Source: Folioceros fuciformis (taxonomy: Eukaryota > Anthocerotophyta > Anthocerotopsida > Anthocerotales). From it: DNA of 48,941 nucleotides. Positions within the stretch are counted from its first letter, which is position 1, and every line of letters begins with the position of its first letter. Below, in pieces: positions 1 to 9,934 of this stretch. Where the stretch lies: assembly GCA_049999805.1 (NCBI GenBank), contig JBNGIO010006268.1:1-48941 (forward strand). Direction: 5' to 3'. The notes beneath the pieces were generated by a model. The model saw nothing but the letters and a program-made list of their open reading frames with translations, was not told the origin of the DNA and searched no databases. The translations under genes and the position numbers were made by a program.

Positions 1-1015
1 GGGCATAATGGCCAGTGGAACCACTCCTGCCCGTGGGGAAGGTGAGCTACCCATTGACGGGGGATCTCTTGCTTGCACGATAGTTCTGTTTTGTTACTTC
101 TACAATTCAGGAATTAGCATGTACGCTAACGTCTCTCGGAGTTATTCGAGCAAATATTGTAATCTGGCCGTAGCTTGAGCTATGTATAATCAGACTTTTT
201 TCTTCTCGAAAAAAAAAAAAATGTTCATGTTTGTGACCAAAGATCATGATACATGGACATTGTTTATATTTGTGACCACCTATCATCATGTCATAGGGAA
301 ATCATGAAACCAAAGATCATTCAACTACAAGGGAATGAAAATGACTTAGTTAAGCTAGGCATGACATTATTGAGACAAGGAGATGATAAGAAATAAGCAT
401 GGGCTACGTCCTTCCTCTCTACCTCCTCGTTGACTCTTGGTTGATGAGATGATGAGCTTGCCCTATACATTTTTTTCATGTAAGAAAAGTCCCCCATTAG
501 GTAGGTTTGGCAACTAGGACCCTAAGAAGTGGATGCCTAATGTCCTTAGCCACAATCTAATTCCCTTGGTGTGAAGTATCTTAGCACACATAATGGTATT
601 AGTTGATTCATATTATTGCACATAATAGCATCTAACCTTTTAATTAGTTAGTCCCAATCCATACCATTCCCTTAAATTATGCATAAGTTATACACACCAT
701 GGTTGAAAGTATTAATGGCTTAAGCACACTAAACTTCAAATTATTATTGGTAGGAGTTGTAACAACTCCTCAACCTATAACACTCATCTATCACTACTAC
801 TCTCTTTGCTTTTCGTATTCAAAGACATGTTGTGAAACACATGAAGTAGGTGGAAAAAGGACCTCGAACTATCAATCATCCAACTTGAAGAAAACTCATC
901 AATTATATAACATATGGTTGTCAATTTTACAAAGAAAAGAACAATTCAATTATATGGGCGATTGTGATAAAACTCAAAGCCATAATTTGACCGTAATGAA
1001 TCTCACACGATCACA
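1..1015. other. AT-rich intergenic stretch
   Basis: No gene is supported here. Short open frames (for example 699-1019 +) have no recognisable domain and a composition typical of AT-rich spacer. An A-run lies near 210-222. Confidence 0.6.
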
Positions 1016-1388
1016 ATGAATCTCCGCTTGAAGCCATATTTTGACGTGATTAGCGGTTAAGATGAATCTTGGCTTGAAGCCATATTTTGACGTGATTAGC
1101 GGTTAAGATGAGTCTGGCTCAAGCCATATTTTGGCATGATTAGTGGTCAAGATGAATCTGGCTCGAAGCCATATTTTTGGCGTGATTAGCGGTCAAGATG
1201 AATCTAGACTCGAAGCCATATTTTGACGTGATTAACGGTTAAGATGAATCTCAACTCCAAGCCATATTTTAATGTGATAAGTGGTCAAGATGAATTTCGA
1301 CCACCTCAGTTGTATTTTGACATGATTGATGATCAAGATTCATCTTGACTCGAAAGCATTAGCATTTTGATGTGATTAGGAGTCAAGT
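1016..1388. repeat. Minisatellite, about 8 copies of a 44-46 bp unit
   Basis: Diverged direct repeats whose unit starts with GATGAATCT and carries GAAGCCATATTTTGACGTGA followed by TTAGCGGTTAA. Unit starts are near 1016, 1061, 1107, 1151, 1197, 1243, 1289 and 1334. Copies in the middle are most alike and the last two are the most degenerate, as expected for an ageing tandem array. No coding frame runs through it. Confidence 0.9.
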
Positions 1389-2012
1389 AGAACACTATGA
1401 AATGTAACAGAATTAATTGTTTTGGAGATCGAATTGGAATGACCTTTACATGTACACTCCTCCCACCTCTACACGTCCTGAGTATATATGTAGATGAAGA
1501 GGAAGGAGAAGACTAATAGATTGCACAAGTTCCCACTACCATAATGTGCAGTAAGACATGTTGCTAAAACACCCAATTAGCTATTCAAGGTATGATAAGT
1601 TTAAAAAGCTTTGAATGACGGTTACAAGGAGGAACTGAATCTTTACCTGGTGAGGAACACATCAATCCCACAAGCTTATGGCACACCACACCCCACCCAA
1701 GTTGGACGGCCCCTTGTATGCTTTATCCCCCAACAGTTTTAGAAGGGGTGGTGACCCGGTCCCCTCCCAACAAAACGTAGCTTGTTCGGAAAACGATGCC
1801 AAGGAAGATGCAATGGTGACGAATACGTTTTGGCAACCCAGTGGCCACAGGACCAACGAGGCTCAGCCATGTGGAGTGTGACACGCACTTGAGTCCCCAT
1901 CGTCAGCCCTTGTGGGAGGCTTCTTCTCAAACGTTGTCGCAGGAGGCACGGCACTCTGTTCTCTTCCTCGCATGTGGTCCCGGCAGATCGCATACTGCTT
2001 CAGCCTCACGGA
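1389..2012. other. Upstream region of the serpin gene
   Basis: Non-coding sequence between the minisatellite and the serpin start codon, presumably holding its promoter and 5' UTR. GC content rises after about 1680. Open frames on both strands here overlap each other and match no family I know. No convincing TATA box was assigned. Confidence 0.5.
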
Positions 2013-3280
2013 ATGGATTTGGTAGCAGAGATTGAGAAGCAGAGCGAGCTTGCGGTGGATCTGTACAAGCGGCTCGCAGAGAAGCACCCCGGCACTAATG
2101 TGGCCATCTCTCCCATCAGCATAGCCGTGGCTCTGTCCATGGTGGCAGCTGGAGCTCGGGGCCCTACCCTCCAGCAGTTTCACTCTAGCCTGAAGCTACC
2201 AGCCCGAGATCTGTTGCATGAGTTTGCATCCCAAGTGAAAGCTCTCATTCTTGTGGATGCCGGCGGCAGTGGCGGGCCTTCCTTGGTGGTTGCCAACAGT
2301 GTGTGGGTGGAGAAGGGGTTGGACTTGAAGCCACCCTTTGTGCAGATCCTCAAGGAGAAGTACCTCACTGAAGCACGGCAGTCAGACTTCCTTCACCAGG
2401 TACGTCGTCACAAGGGGTCCCTCTTTCATGGCAGATCGTGTACCCTGTGTTTCCGGGATGGCGCATTGCATCGAGCTACCTGTCCCGGTGAAGTGTGCAG
2501 GCAGAGGATGCAAGGAGGGAGGTGAATAACTGGGCAGAGGAGCACACCCAAGGAAAGATCAAGGACTTGCTGCCACCGGGAAGTGTGGACAGCGACACTC
2601 GCTTGGTGCTGGCCAATGCCATCTACTTCAAGGGGAGATGGGAGCATCCGTTCACTCATTCCGACACCAAGGTGGAAACCTTCTACTTGCTGGATGGGAA
2701 AACGGTAACAGTTCCCATGATGACCAGCAATAACGAGCAGTACATCGGCCACTTTCCTAACCACGGATACAAAGCTCTTCGGCTGCCATATGCCCAAGGC
2801 AGTGATAACAGGTCCTTTTCCATGTACTTCCTGTTGCCTGACGATAGGATGGGGCTGCCTGACTTGGAGCAAAAGCTGGACCTAGCAGCTCTGCAGGAAA
2901 GCTTGCGCCAGCTGAGGAAAGGCCCTGTTTCCGAGTTCAAGCTTCCACGATTCAATATCTCCTCCCAGTTCAACGTCCCTGATGTGCTCAAAAGTCTGGG
3001 GTTGGTGCTTCCTTTCACTGATCAGGCAGACTTCTCTGACCTGGTGGACGCCCCTGTAACCCTCTCGGACGTGTTCCACAAGGCTTTTGTACAGGTAAAC
3101 GAGGAAGGAACAGAGGCTTCTGCAGCCACAGGTGCCACCATGATGCGTAGATCGCTGCGTATACCTCCAGAGCCTCAAAGCTTTGTTGCAGATCATCCGT
3201 TCCTTTTCTTCATCAAGGAAGACCGCACTGGCCTTGTGTTGTTTGTAGGGAAGGTGACACATCCCTTGTTGGATGCCTAG
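2013..3280 (+). CDS. Plant serpin (LR-serpin class), two exons
   Basis: Serine or cysteine protease inhibitor that traps its target by a covalent conformational change. Exons are 2013-2399 and 2501-3280 (CAG/GTACGT donor, GTGTGCAG acceptor, phase 0), giving 388 aa, the usual serpin length. The first in-frame ATG is 2013. Visible hallmarks are NVAISPISI near the N-terminus, LANAIYFKGRW after the intron, hinge EEGTEASAAT, and C-terminal FVADHPFLFFI. Aligning the hinge with Arabidopsis serpin1 places P2-P1-P1' at Arg345-Arg346-Ser347, so the predicted target cleaves after basic residues (metacaspase or trypsin-like enzyme). There is no signal peptide, so the protein is probably nucleocytoplasmic. 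The small Ala/Ser/Thr hinge residues imply a working inhibitor. The family call is certain; the target is an inference. Confidence 0.96.
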
Positions 3281-3790
3281 CCTATGACGGGTTTGTGTGG
3301 GTACCATCTCGTAGATTGTTTTGTGCTTCAAAATTATTCTACTTCAGCCACCGGACTCGAGAACTTCATGCATTTCAGTTGGGGCCGCGTGGTTCAGGGA
3401 TTTCCTTCACAGACTGTCGCAACAATCGAATTCATTGGACACGGGTGTCGAAGTCTGACATCCATACGCCTACCGCAGAACGCCTAAGGGAAACTACATT
3501 TCCACTTCACCTTTGTGTGAGTCGGTTCCGGGCCTGAGACCTTGGAGCAGGTAGTTCGCAAGGCTCCAGGACTGCAAATACGCAATTCATGAATTGAAAA
3601 ATCAACTTTCAAGTACGCCACCTTCTGCCCTCTCTCTACCTGAAAAAGCAAGAAGCCGTTACTCTGACCCACCAAAGGGGGCTTGGGAGTAATCATCTGT
3701 CGTGTCCGGGACCATCACCTGCCACAAGAGATCGTCCGGACACTACTAGTTTTGTCTTAAGGCTAGCAAAGGTACCGTGGAGATAGGTCC
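3281..3790. other. 3' flank of serpin gene
   Basis: Serpin 3' UTR and spacer. No further gene is supported. Confidence 0.5.
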
Positions 3791-3920
3791 TCCAACTGCA
3801 ATGCTTACCTTGCAATAAGCATAACAAGGTTGAGGGGAAGCTTGAACGCTACTTACTCCAACTGCAATGCTTACCTTGCAATAAGCATAAAAAGGTTGAA
3901 GCGAAGCTTTAATGCTACTG
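3791..3920. repeat. Tandem duplication, 66 bp period
   Basis: Two copies (3791-3854 and 3857-3920) of a unit starting TCCAACTGCAATGCTTACCT and containing TTGCAATAAGCATAA. A short direct repeat GAGATTCTTTATAGT follows at 3930-3969. The function is unknown. Confidence 0.85.
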
Positions 3921-4491
3921 ATTGCCAATGAGATTCTTTATAGTGAAAGCTACTGAGATTCTTTATAGTAAAAATATGTGGAGATAAATACTCATTGAAA
4001 GACGGCCTCTTCCAACAGTCTTGACTTGCAATGCAATTTGGATCCATTAGAGAAAGAACTCAACATATAAATACTTGTCAAAAGACATCATTGTCGAAGA
4101 CTTATGTAGATCAACAAGACCTCCGCAGATAAATACTTATTTGTTGAAAGACATGGTCGCAAAGACCTTGATAGATAAATACTTCAAATGTTACTGACTT
4201 GCAACAAAACTTGCAACAATATATCATCGAAGATATCTTTCATAAATACTTCTAAGAACGACCTTTTTTCACAAAGGACTAAGACATGAAAGAAGCTATG
4301 GACTTCAGCAGCTCACGATCCTCTAGTCTTTCTAGTCTTAGCCTAGATTTTCCCATGTTGGCTTTTCCAAGGATCCAGCAAGAGATACTACAGGAAGACA
4401 GTGTACATCTCTGCACACTTCTTTCATGGAAATATCTCAGGGCATGCAACCCTTTTTACAATGATGTATCATGGTCATTTTACCCACTCTT
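3921..4491. other. Spacer with degenerate ATAAATACT repeats
   Basis: The motif ATAAATACT or TAAATACTT, with nearby GAAAGAC or AAGAC, recurs irregularly between about 3980 and 4255. It looks like a decayed repeat array. No gene is seen before the TBP-like stop codon at 4492. Confidence 0.5.
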
Positions 4492-5253
4492 CTATCGCGT
4501 GCCACGTCTCCGATTGCCCCTCTCAATCCTCGGCGTGCTCGGGACTCGACAGCTCTTGCTGAGGAACGGATAGAGCCATTCAATACACCGGGAGAACTGA
4601 CCAGTCTTCTGTGCTCCTGTGAGCACGATGCTCCCACTGTGATACAGAGTAGCTGTCAACCACTTGTCGACGTACACCTGCTGACAGAGGCCGGGAAACA
4701 GTTCCGGCTCAAAGTTGAGACTCCCAAGCTGCCCATCGTCGTTCTTAACAGGCTTGGGTCCTCCCTGCTGGCTTGTGAGCAAATCACAGAGCAGGTTAAG
4801 ATCCAGACTGTACGGCAGTTTCAGCTTGCCTACCCGATTGGTGACGCGGAACCCGCACACCCTCGCATCCGCGTACCCGATTTCCTGAACGAGCCGCACA
4901 ATCTCTGCCCCTGCACGCCGTGCAGAATCCTCGTCCGCAGCTCCCATGAAAGTGACTTTCCCCGTCTTGAACACGAATGCAGTCAGGCCCAGCGTCTTCT
5001 TCCAGTTCAGCTTGCAGCGGATGAAGTTCCCCTTCACCTGGTACTCCGCGTTGGGCAGCGACGCGCTCAATATCACCAAGTCCACAGGGATGCCAAGGCT
5101 CAGCGTTCCACACACGTTAACTTCCTTGATCTCCTGAACCAGGATCGCAGCCGCTGGCAGCTGGCAAGCTTCGGCCTTGACCTTGTCGGCGTTGGCGTCG
5201 GCGCCGCCGACCATCAGGTCACTGTCGTCCTGCTTTGCGAACGGGCTAGACAT
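4492..5253 (-). CDS. Divergent TATA-binding-protein (TBP) paralogue, intronless
   Basis: Predicted 253 aa with a TBP saddle domain of two imperfect repeats, from about residue 40 to 235. TBP signatures visible are NAEY (68-71), the LVQEIG helix and FEPELFPGL (181-189). Judged against the plant TBP core, three of four DNA-intercalating Phe are kept (F77, F95, F186) and the fourth is Tyr204. Three of four minor-groove contacts are kept (N46, N139, T212) and the fourth Thr is Met103. A loop of about 16 residues is inserted between the repeats (about 157-178), and the tail is basic (ERGNRRRGTR). The start is the first in-frame ATG; the frame is open upstream of it but has no ATG there. Canonical plant TBPs are near-invariant and have introns, so this single-exon diverged copy suggests retroposition. 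It may be a specialised initiation factor or a TBP-like factor with altered DNA binding. The family is secure; the function is inferred. Confidence 0.9.
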   Translation of the reverse strand: MSSPFAKQDDSDLMVGGADANADKVKAEACQLPAAAILVQEIKEVNVCGTLSLGIPVDLVILSASLPNAEYQVKGNFIRCKLNWKKTLGLTAFVFKTGKVTFMGAADEDSARRAGAEIVRLVQEIGYADARVCGFRVTNRVGKLKLPYSLDLNLLCDLLTSQQGGPKPVKNDDGQLGSLNFEPELFPGLCQQVYVDKWLTATLYHSGSIVLTGAQKTGQFSRCIEWLYPFLSKSCRVPSTPRIERGNRRRGTR

Positions 5254-5782
5254 GTTCAGACCTGCCTCAAATCCCGCTTGTATCGAGAAAAGGACGCCAG
5301 GCACGATGGAGATCACAAAAAGGATGCGAGACGCGAGGACGCTCTCAGGGGACAGGAGCACCGTCGTCACGACAGAGAAAGGGGTAAAACGACAGGCCAC
5401 TGACTGAGACTCAGTAGCCTCCTTGCTGCATCTTAACCTAATCTAATACACAAGAAGGGCGGGAGAGAGCTGGGTTTGAATTTTGCGACCTCGGGCGCGA
5501 GTTTTGAGGTTGTCGCCTCCACGGTCGGGGTGGGCTGCTTGTCGATGTCGACATTCCCACATGCGTGGATCCATCACGAGGCCTGGGAACTTGGGAAGCT
5601 CGCATGTATGCGACATACAAACATACATACATGGAATGCAGCACACCGCACACAGCGCTCAGAGCTCTGGAGCGTACTTCCCCACGGCGCTTGTGACAAC
5701 TACAGGGACGTCCTTGCATTTCGTCTCACAGCTAAAGTGCCAACCATTCCACTCGAGGGCTAAGATGCAGGTCCCTGGAGCT
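5254..5782. other. Spacer between TBP-like gene and lipase pseudogene
   Basis: 5' flank of the TBP-like gene. It contains a short CATA-type microrepeat at about 5603-5636. No gene is supported. Confidence 0.5.
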
Positions 5783-7915
5783 TTGGCCGTTGGTACTGCA
5801 TCAAGAACGTTCCGGTGTCCAAGGAATCTCGTTGTCGCATCCTGTTGTGGCTCTGGGTCAGCTGCTCGTCCCTAAACGTCCCTTGTTCTTGCGTTGCTTC
5901 AGGTGGCCATGGATTCCACCATACCGTTGGCACAGGAAACAGTCAATCCATATGCAATACTGGGATCCACAGCCCTCTCGGCGTGAGCGACAGATACGTT
6001 CTGCAGGTTTGTCAAATCCCACTTTGCACAGTTAGAAACACTGTTGGTTTGTGACTGTCAATCGGCTGAACAGTTGAACAATTAGTTTTTTTTTGTTGGT
6101 CTCTGTGGCGCGGATCTGGTACAGATGCAAGGCTCTGGAGACTTGTCAAGAGCAGGTCACGTGGTGACGTTTTTACAGGCACAACGACCAGGTGAAGCAA
6201 CCTCCACATCTTCGACATAGACATTGCCTACGATAGAAGGATTGGGGAGGTCTTCAATCGTAGACATCGCTGTGGGGGAGTGAAGCCATAGCCTTCGAAG
6301 ATAACTGGAATTGCAAGCCGATCCTGCTCTACTGTGCTCGAGTGAGACATGCACTTGCTACTGGTGAGGACTTCCAGGCGCACATCTACTGTACAGCACG
6401 GCTTGTGAAGACTCTGCCGTGCATTCAGGCCTGACGCTGGCAAGTGACTTACAGACCTGTGTGCTGGGAGATGGCTTCTTGCACCATAGTTCCAACTTCA
6501 GCGTGGCTTCAGGTATGTGGCTACGTGTTGTGGACGTCAGTATATGAGCGTCGTACAGAAACTCGGGGACCACAACATCGTGTGATGCTTGATTATGGTA
6601 TTCGTCAAGCCTTTTCTGTTGATGGGTTTTGTGTTGGGTGATGTTGAGCACGTGATCGGGACTGACTGTGCACCATCTTACTGCTTGGTTTCGTCTTGTA
6701 TGATGTTCAGCAAGCAGATCGGGACTGACCGTGCACGGCCAATTTGCTGCTTTTAGGTGATCTCCCAGGGGTGTGCAACCTTGGAATGGAGGGACTGGAT
6801 TCTGTGTCTGGCTTCACGAAGGCCTGGTTAAGCATATCGGGGTCAGGGTCGTGGTCGCCTAGAATTTCTTGCAGGTGTGCCTCTTTTTGTTCGCTGCGCT
6901 TGTCCCACGTTTCACACCGGAAACCGTTTGTCGTAAACATCCCAAGTCTACGGGATCATGTGGACCGAGTTATAGTCTGTAAGATTTCACTGGACAGTCA
7001 TCTGTTGGCGTCGAAGAACATCCTCGACTCGGGAAGCATCACTGGACTGAGTAATCTTTTTTCCACGCAGGCTATGCTATAATTATACGAAATTCTTGTC
7101 TCGTCTACAAGTGTGTATACCATAGGTACGTCCACTGGCCACAGAAGCTGCAGACGCCTGTCTACCTTTAGCATTGTGTGGCATGGTTGTCCAGAGAAGG
7201 CCTTATTTCTCACGGCTGGACTTGAATCTGGAACAGGGCATTGAGGTGGGCACGAATCGGTCATTTTGCACCATATTTGCTAACAGCTAGATGGGATTGA
7301 TTGGATGGTGATAATCGGTGGAGGGGAAATGCGGCAGCTGTATTGCCTCAGACAAGTGAGGCTTCCTGCACATGCCCTGCTCAAGGGAAGAGACGCTTTG
7401 TCCAACTGGCTCGTAATTCCATCCTCAAATCACCTGCGCCACAATGAAGTTCATTCATGGAGCTAACAGCTTAAAGTGACTTACGAACGACAGTGGCCAT
7501 GCAGATGAACGCGGAGATCAGTCATATTTTGCCAACATCGGCTTCCTCCATGTTCTTCGAACGTCTGATGTGGCAGGGCGCCATTGGTGGAAGTGAGACT
7601 ACTAACGACTTCTCCTTCTCGAATTTTTCCACTGATCATGGTGTCCTTCAGAAGTACCGAGTACAAATATGGTTCTGCCGCTGCGATGGGCTGCTGATTA
7701 TTGCATCTGATAAGTTTCTTTGTGTGTGCTTACTAGATGTTCCGAACCCCGGCAGATCCTTCACATCATGAAACAGGAGTATGCTTCCAGAGGTCCCCAT
7801 TTCGGCCACACAGGAGCACTACTACTCGGCGGCGGCGGCAGTTAGAGGGCTTCAGATGCAGCGGAACGGCCTTCCGCTATTCCAAGACGAGGATGACTCA
7901 ACCTTAGTGGTTGCG
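5783..7915 (+). pseudogene. Degenerate copy of the neighbouring diacylglycerol-lipase-like gene
   Basis: Colinear blocks match the intact minus-strand gene at 9935-13983. 5783-5935 matches exon 1 (a peptide frame reads ALAVGTASRTFRCPRN against ALAVAAASRRFGCPRD). 6118-6179 matches exon 2, 6440-6610 matches exon 3, 7303-7412 matches exon 7, 7503-7545 matches exon 8 (start ATGAACGCGGAG), and 7766-7915 matches exon 9 (ATGAAACAGGAG and CATTTCGGCCACA). Frames shift between and within blocks. Exons 4-6 and everything after exon 9, including the GHSLGG nucleophile exon, are not found. It is therefore broken and truncated at the 3' side. The pair lie in opposite orientation, tail to tail, about 2 kb apart. 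Confidence 0.88.
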
Positions 7916-8310
7916 TACGGTGACAATTCTTAACACCGTGGATGATTAATCTAGATGGTATGGATGAATTCTGGATTGGTAAGTGACTACTCGCAAACTA
8001 ATTAAATGTTTTGGCGGCTGCCAGAAATCAGACTTGAAAAAGTGACGCTGGTGTGAAAAATGCAGGAAATACCCGAGGCCAAGGAATGATCTTTGGCTAA
8101 TGACTTCTGCCACGTCTCCAATTCTGGCAACTAGGCCGTTTCTAATTCCCTCCTCATGTTGCAGTGCCTTGTCACAGGAGCATAGCTAAGCGTTTTCTCA
8201 CTGCAAATATTTCTTCTTTCAGCTAGCTAGAGGTTTCCCATATAGGCTGGGAATACCTTCAAAGTTGCCCTCTTTTGCTTCACACTCTTAGGCTAGCATT
8301 CATGAACTTC
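7916..8310. other. Spacer downstream of pseudogene
   Basis: No gene or pseudogene block was recognised here. Confidence 0.5.
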
Positions 8311-8876
8311 AAGCATCCCTGGACAACCAATATTTATAGGCTCAGCCATCTCTTCCTCGAAATTATCTTTGAGGCAGCTCGCGCTCGTCTCTACTCTTGC
8401 TCAAGTGAAGAAGCAAGTTCATCGCTTTTTGCTCTATTGCGCATTCAAAATTTAAATTGCACCAATATCTCTCTTGTCTAGTATGATGAGATTCGCGTAG
8501 ACCTAGTCCAGCCCTTGGTTGTAGCTCTTTCTAAGCTTGAAGCCACGGGGTGTGTGTCAATGACTTAGAGAACTACTTTCATCACTACCCAAGCATCATG
8601 GACAATCAATATTTATAGGCTCAGCCATCTCTTCCTCGAAATTTGTTCATCAATGAGGTAGGTCGCGTTCGTCTCTACTCTTGCTCAAGTGAAGTGGCAA
8701 GTTCATCACTTTTTGCTCTATTGCACATTCAAAATTTTTAAATTGTACCAACATCGCTCTTGTCTATGATGAGGATTCGCATAGACCTAGTCCAGCCCTT
8801 GGTTGTAGCTCTTTCTAAGCTTGAAGCCACGGGGTGTGTGTTAATGACTTCGAGAAGTACTCTCATCACTACCCAA
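8311..8876. repeat. Tandem duplication of about 280 bp
   Basis: Two copies, 8311-8590 and 8591-8876, each starting AAGCATC followed by TGGACAA and ending CATCACTACCCAA. Shared stretches include ATTTATAGGCTCAGCCATCT and TTGGTTGTAGCTCTTTCTAA. Copies differ by substitutions and small indels. No long open frame is shared. Confidence 0.93.
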
Positions 8877-9934
8877 ATGTGAGCAAGCATTGCTACAATG
8901 TTCGCCATGTCATATTCTTCTTGGCAAGAAGTCAGGCTTCTTTCCATCTTAGAAGCATGTGTATACATTGTTTAAGAGTATGAATTTGATTTCAAAACCC
9001 TAAACCCTTGTAGTCATTATTAAGTCCCATCACTATTTAGGGTAAGTAGATCATTTGCCATCGATATGGAACCCATGGAGGCAATGGTTCACAATAGCCA
9101 ATGGTAGACAGGTACAAGATAAACAGTGGTCACAAGACAGGAAGATTTAGGGGATATGACCTGGCCGAACCTAAGGCGAGATGGGTTCACGCAATCCTTT
9201 CTTTTTTTCATAATAAAAACTTGTATAAATTAAACAAATGGGCCAGACTGATGTGTAACACGAATGCTTTGAATGGCCCTTTCAAGGCATATCCCCTCCA
9301 AATCATAGCCTACAATCTGGCAGCCCTGGCAGGTGGGCACAGGATTACTCTGATTAGCACCGGGGTGATTCGTACAGAGGACTCTGCAGCTTGCAAAGGT
9401 ATCAATTGTTTACACGCTGATAATGAAGTCAACTCTCTCGTCTCAGGAGCTAGGATTGGTGCATAAATAGCAAGGAATCATGCCAACTCTCTCCGCTCCT
9501 GCACCATTGATAATCGTGAGGAGTCAGGCGCGGTGCTCCGCACAAGGAAAACCAGGGTACAGATTTGACCTACTACAGTGCTGGAATCTTACCAAAGGCA
9601 ACCCTTCACCTTAGTACACTAATAGTTGAACTCATGGGATAAACACTGCAGAGTCGAAATCGCCAAACTGGGTTGGTTCGAAGTCTTTGGGGTTTTTTGC
9701 AATGAGGAATCCTCTCCTGCTTCCTCGGCTGCACTTGCAGCAACACCATCTTCCTCGGCTCTACTTGTGGCAACACTGCCTTCTCGGTATAGACAGAATC
9801 TTCATCATCTTACTTTCAAGAGGCTTCTTCCTAGCTTGTACTATACCTGGCTTTAAATTACCATAGGCTTCGAATCCATATGGACAGCCGCAACTGGAAT
9901 GTGCCAGAATGACAGTAGAGAGTACAAGTGCAGC
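8877..9934. other. Intergenic, with a telobox-like motif
   Basis: No gene is supported. AAACCCTAAACCC occurs at about 8995-9007, two telomere-type repeats, as found in many plant promoters or as an interstitial relic. An open frame at 9101-9466 has no recognisable domain. The Ala/Ser-rich frame at 9626-9856 also lacks support. Confidence 0.5.

Noticed and set aside
5254-5400. N-terminal 49-residue hydrophobic extension of the TBP-like protein
   Set aside because: The frame is open but has no ATG before 5253; it is probably 5' UTR.
4471-5403. 310-codon open frame on the plus strand
   Set aside because: It is the antisense shadow of the TBP-like gene; the minus-strand frame has clear TBP motifs.
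6707-7264. Minus-strand frames of 77 and 88 codons inside the lipase pseudogene
   Set aside because: They fall between pseudogene blocks, match nothing I know, and overlap short direct repeats; kept as unexplained spacer.
8995-9007. Telomere fragment
   Set aside because: Only two repeats; ordinary telobox or chance motif.
9101-9466. 121-codon open frame (+)
   Set aside because: No recognisable family, AT-rich flanks and no partner exons.
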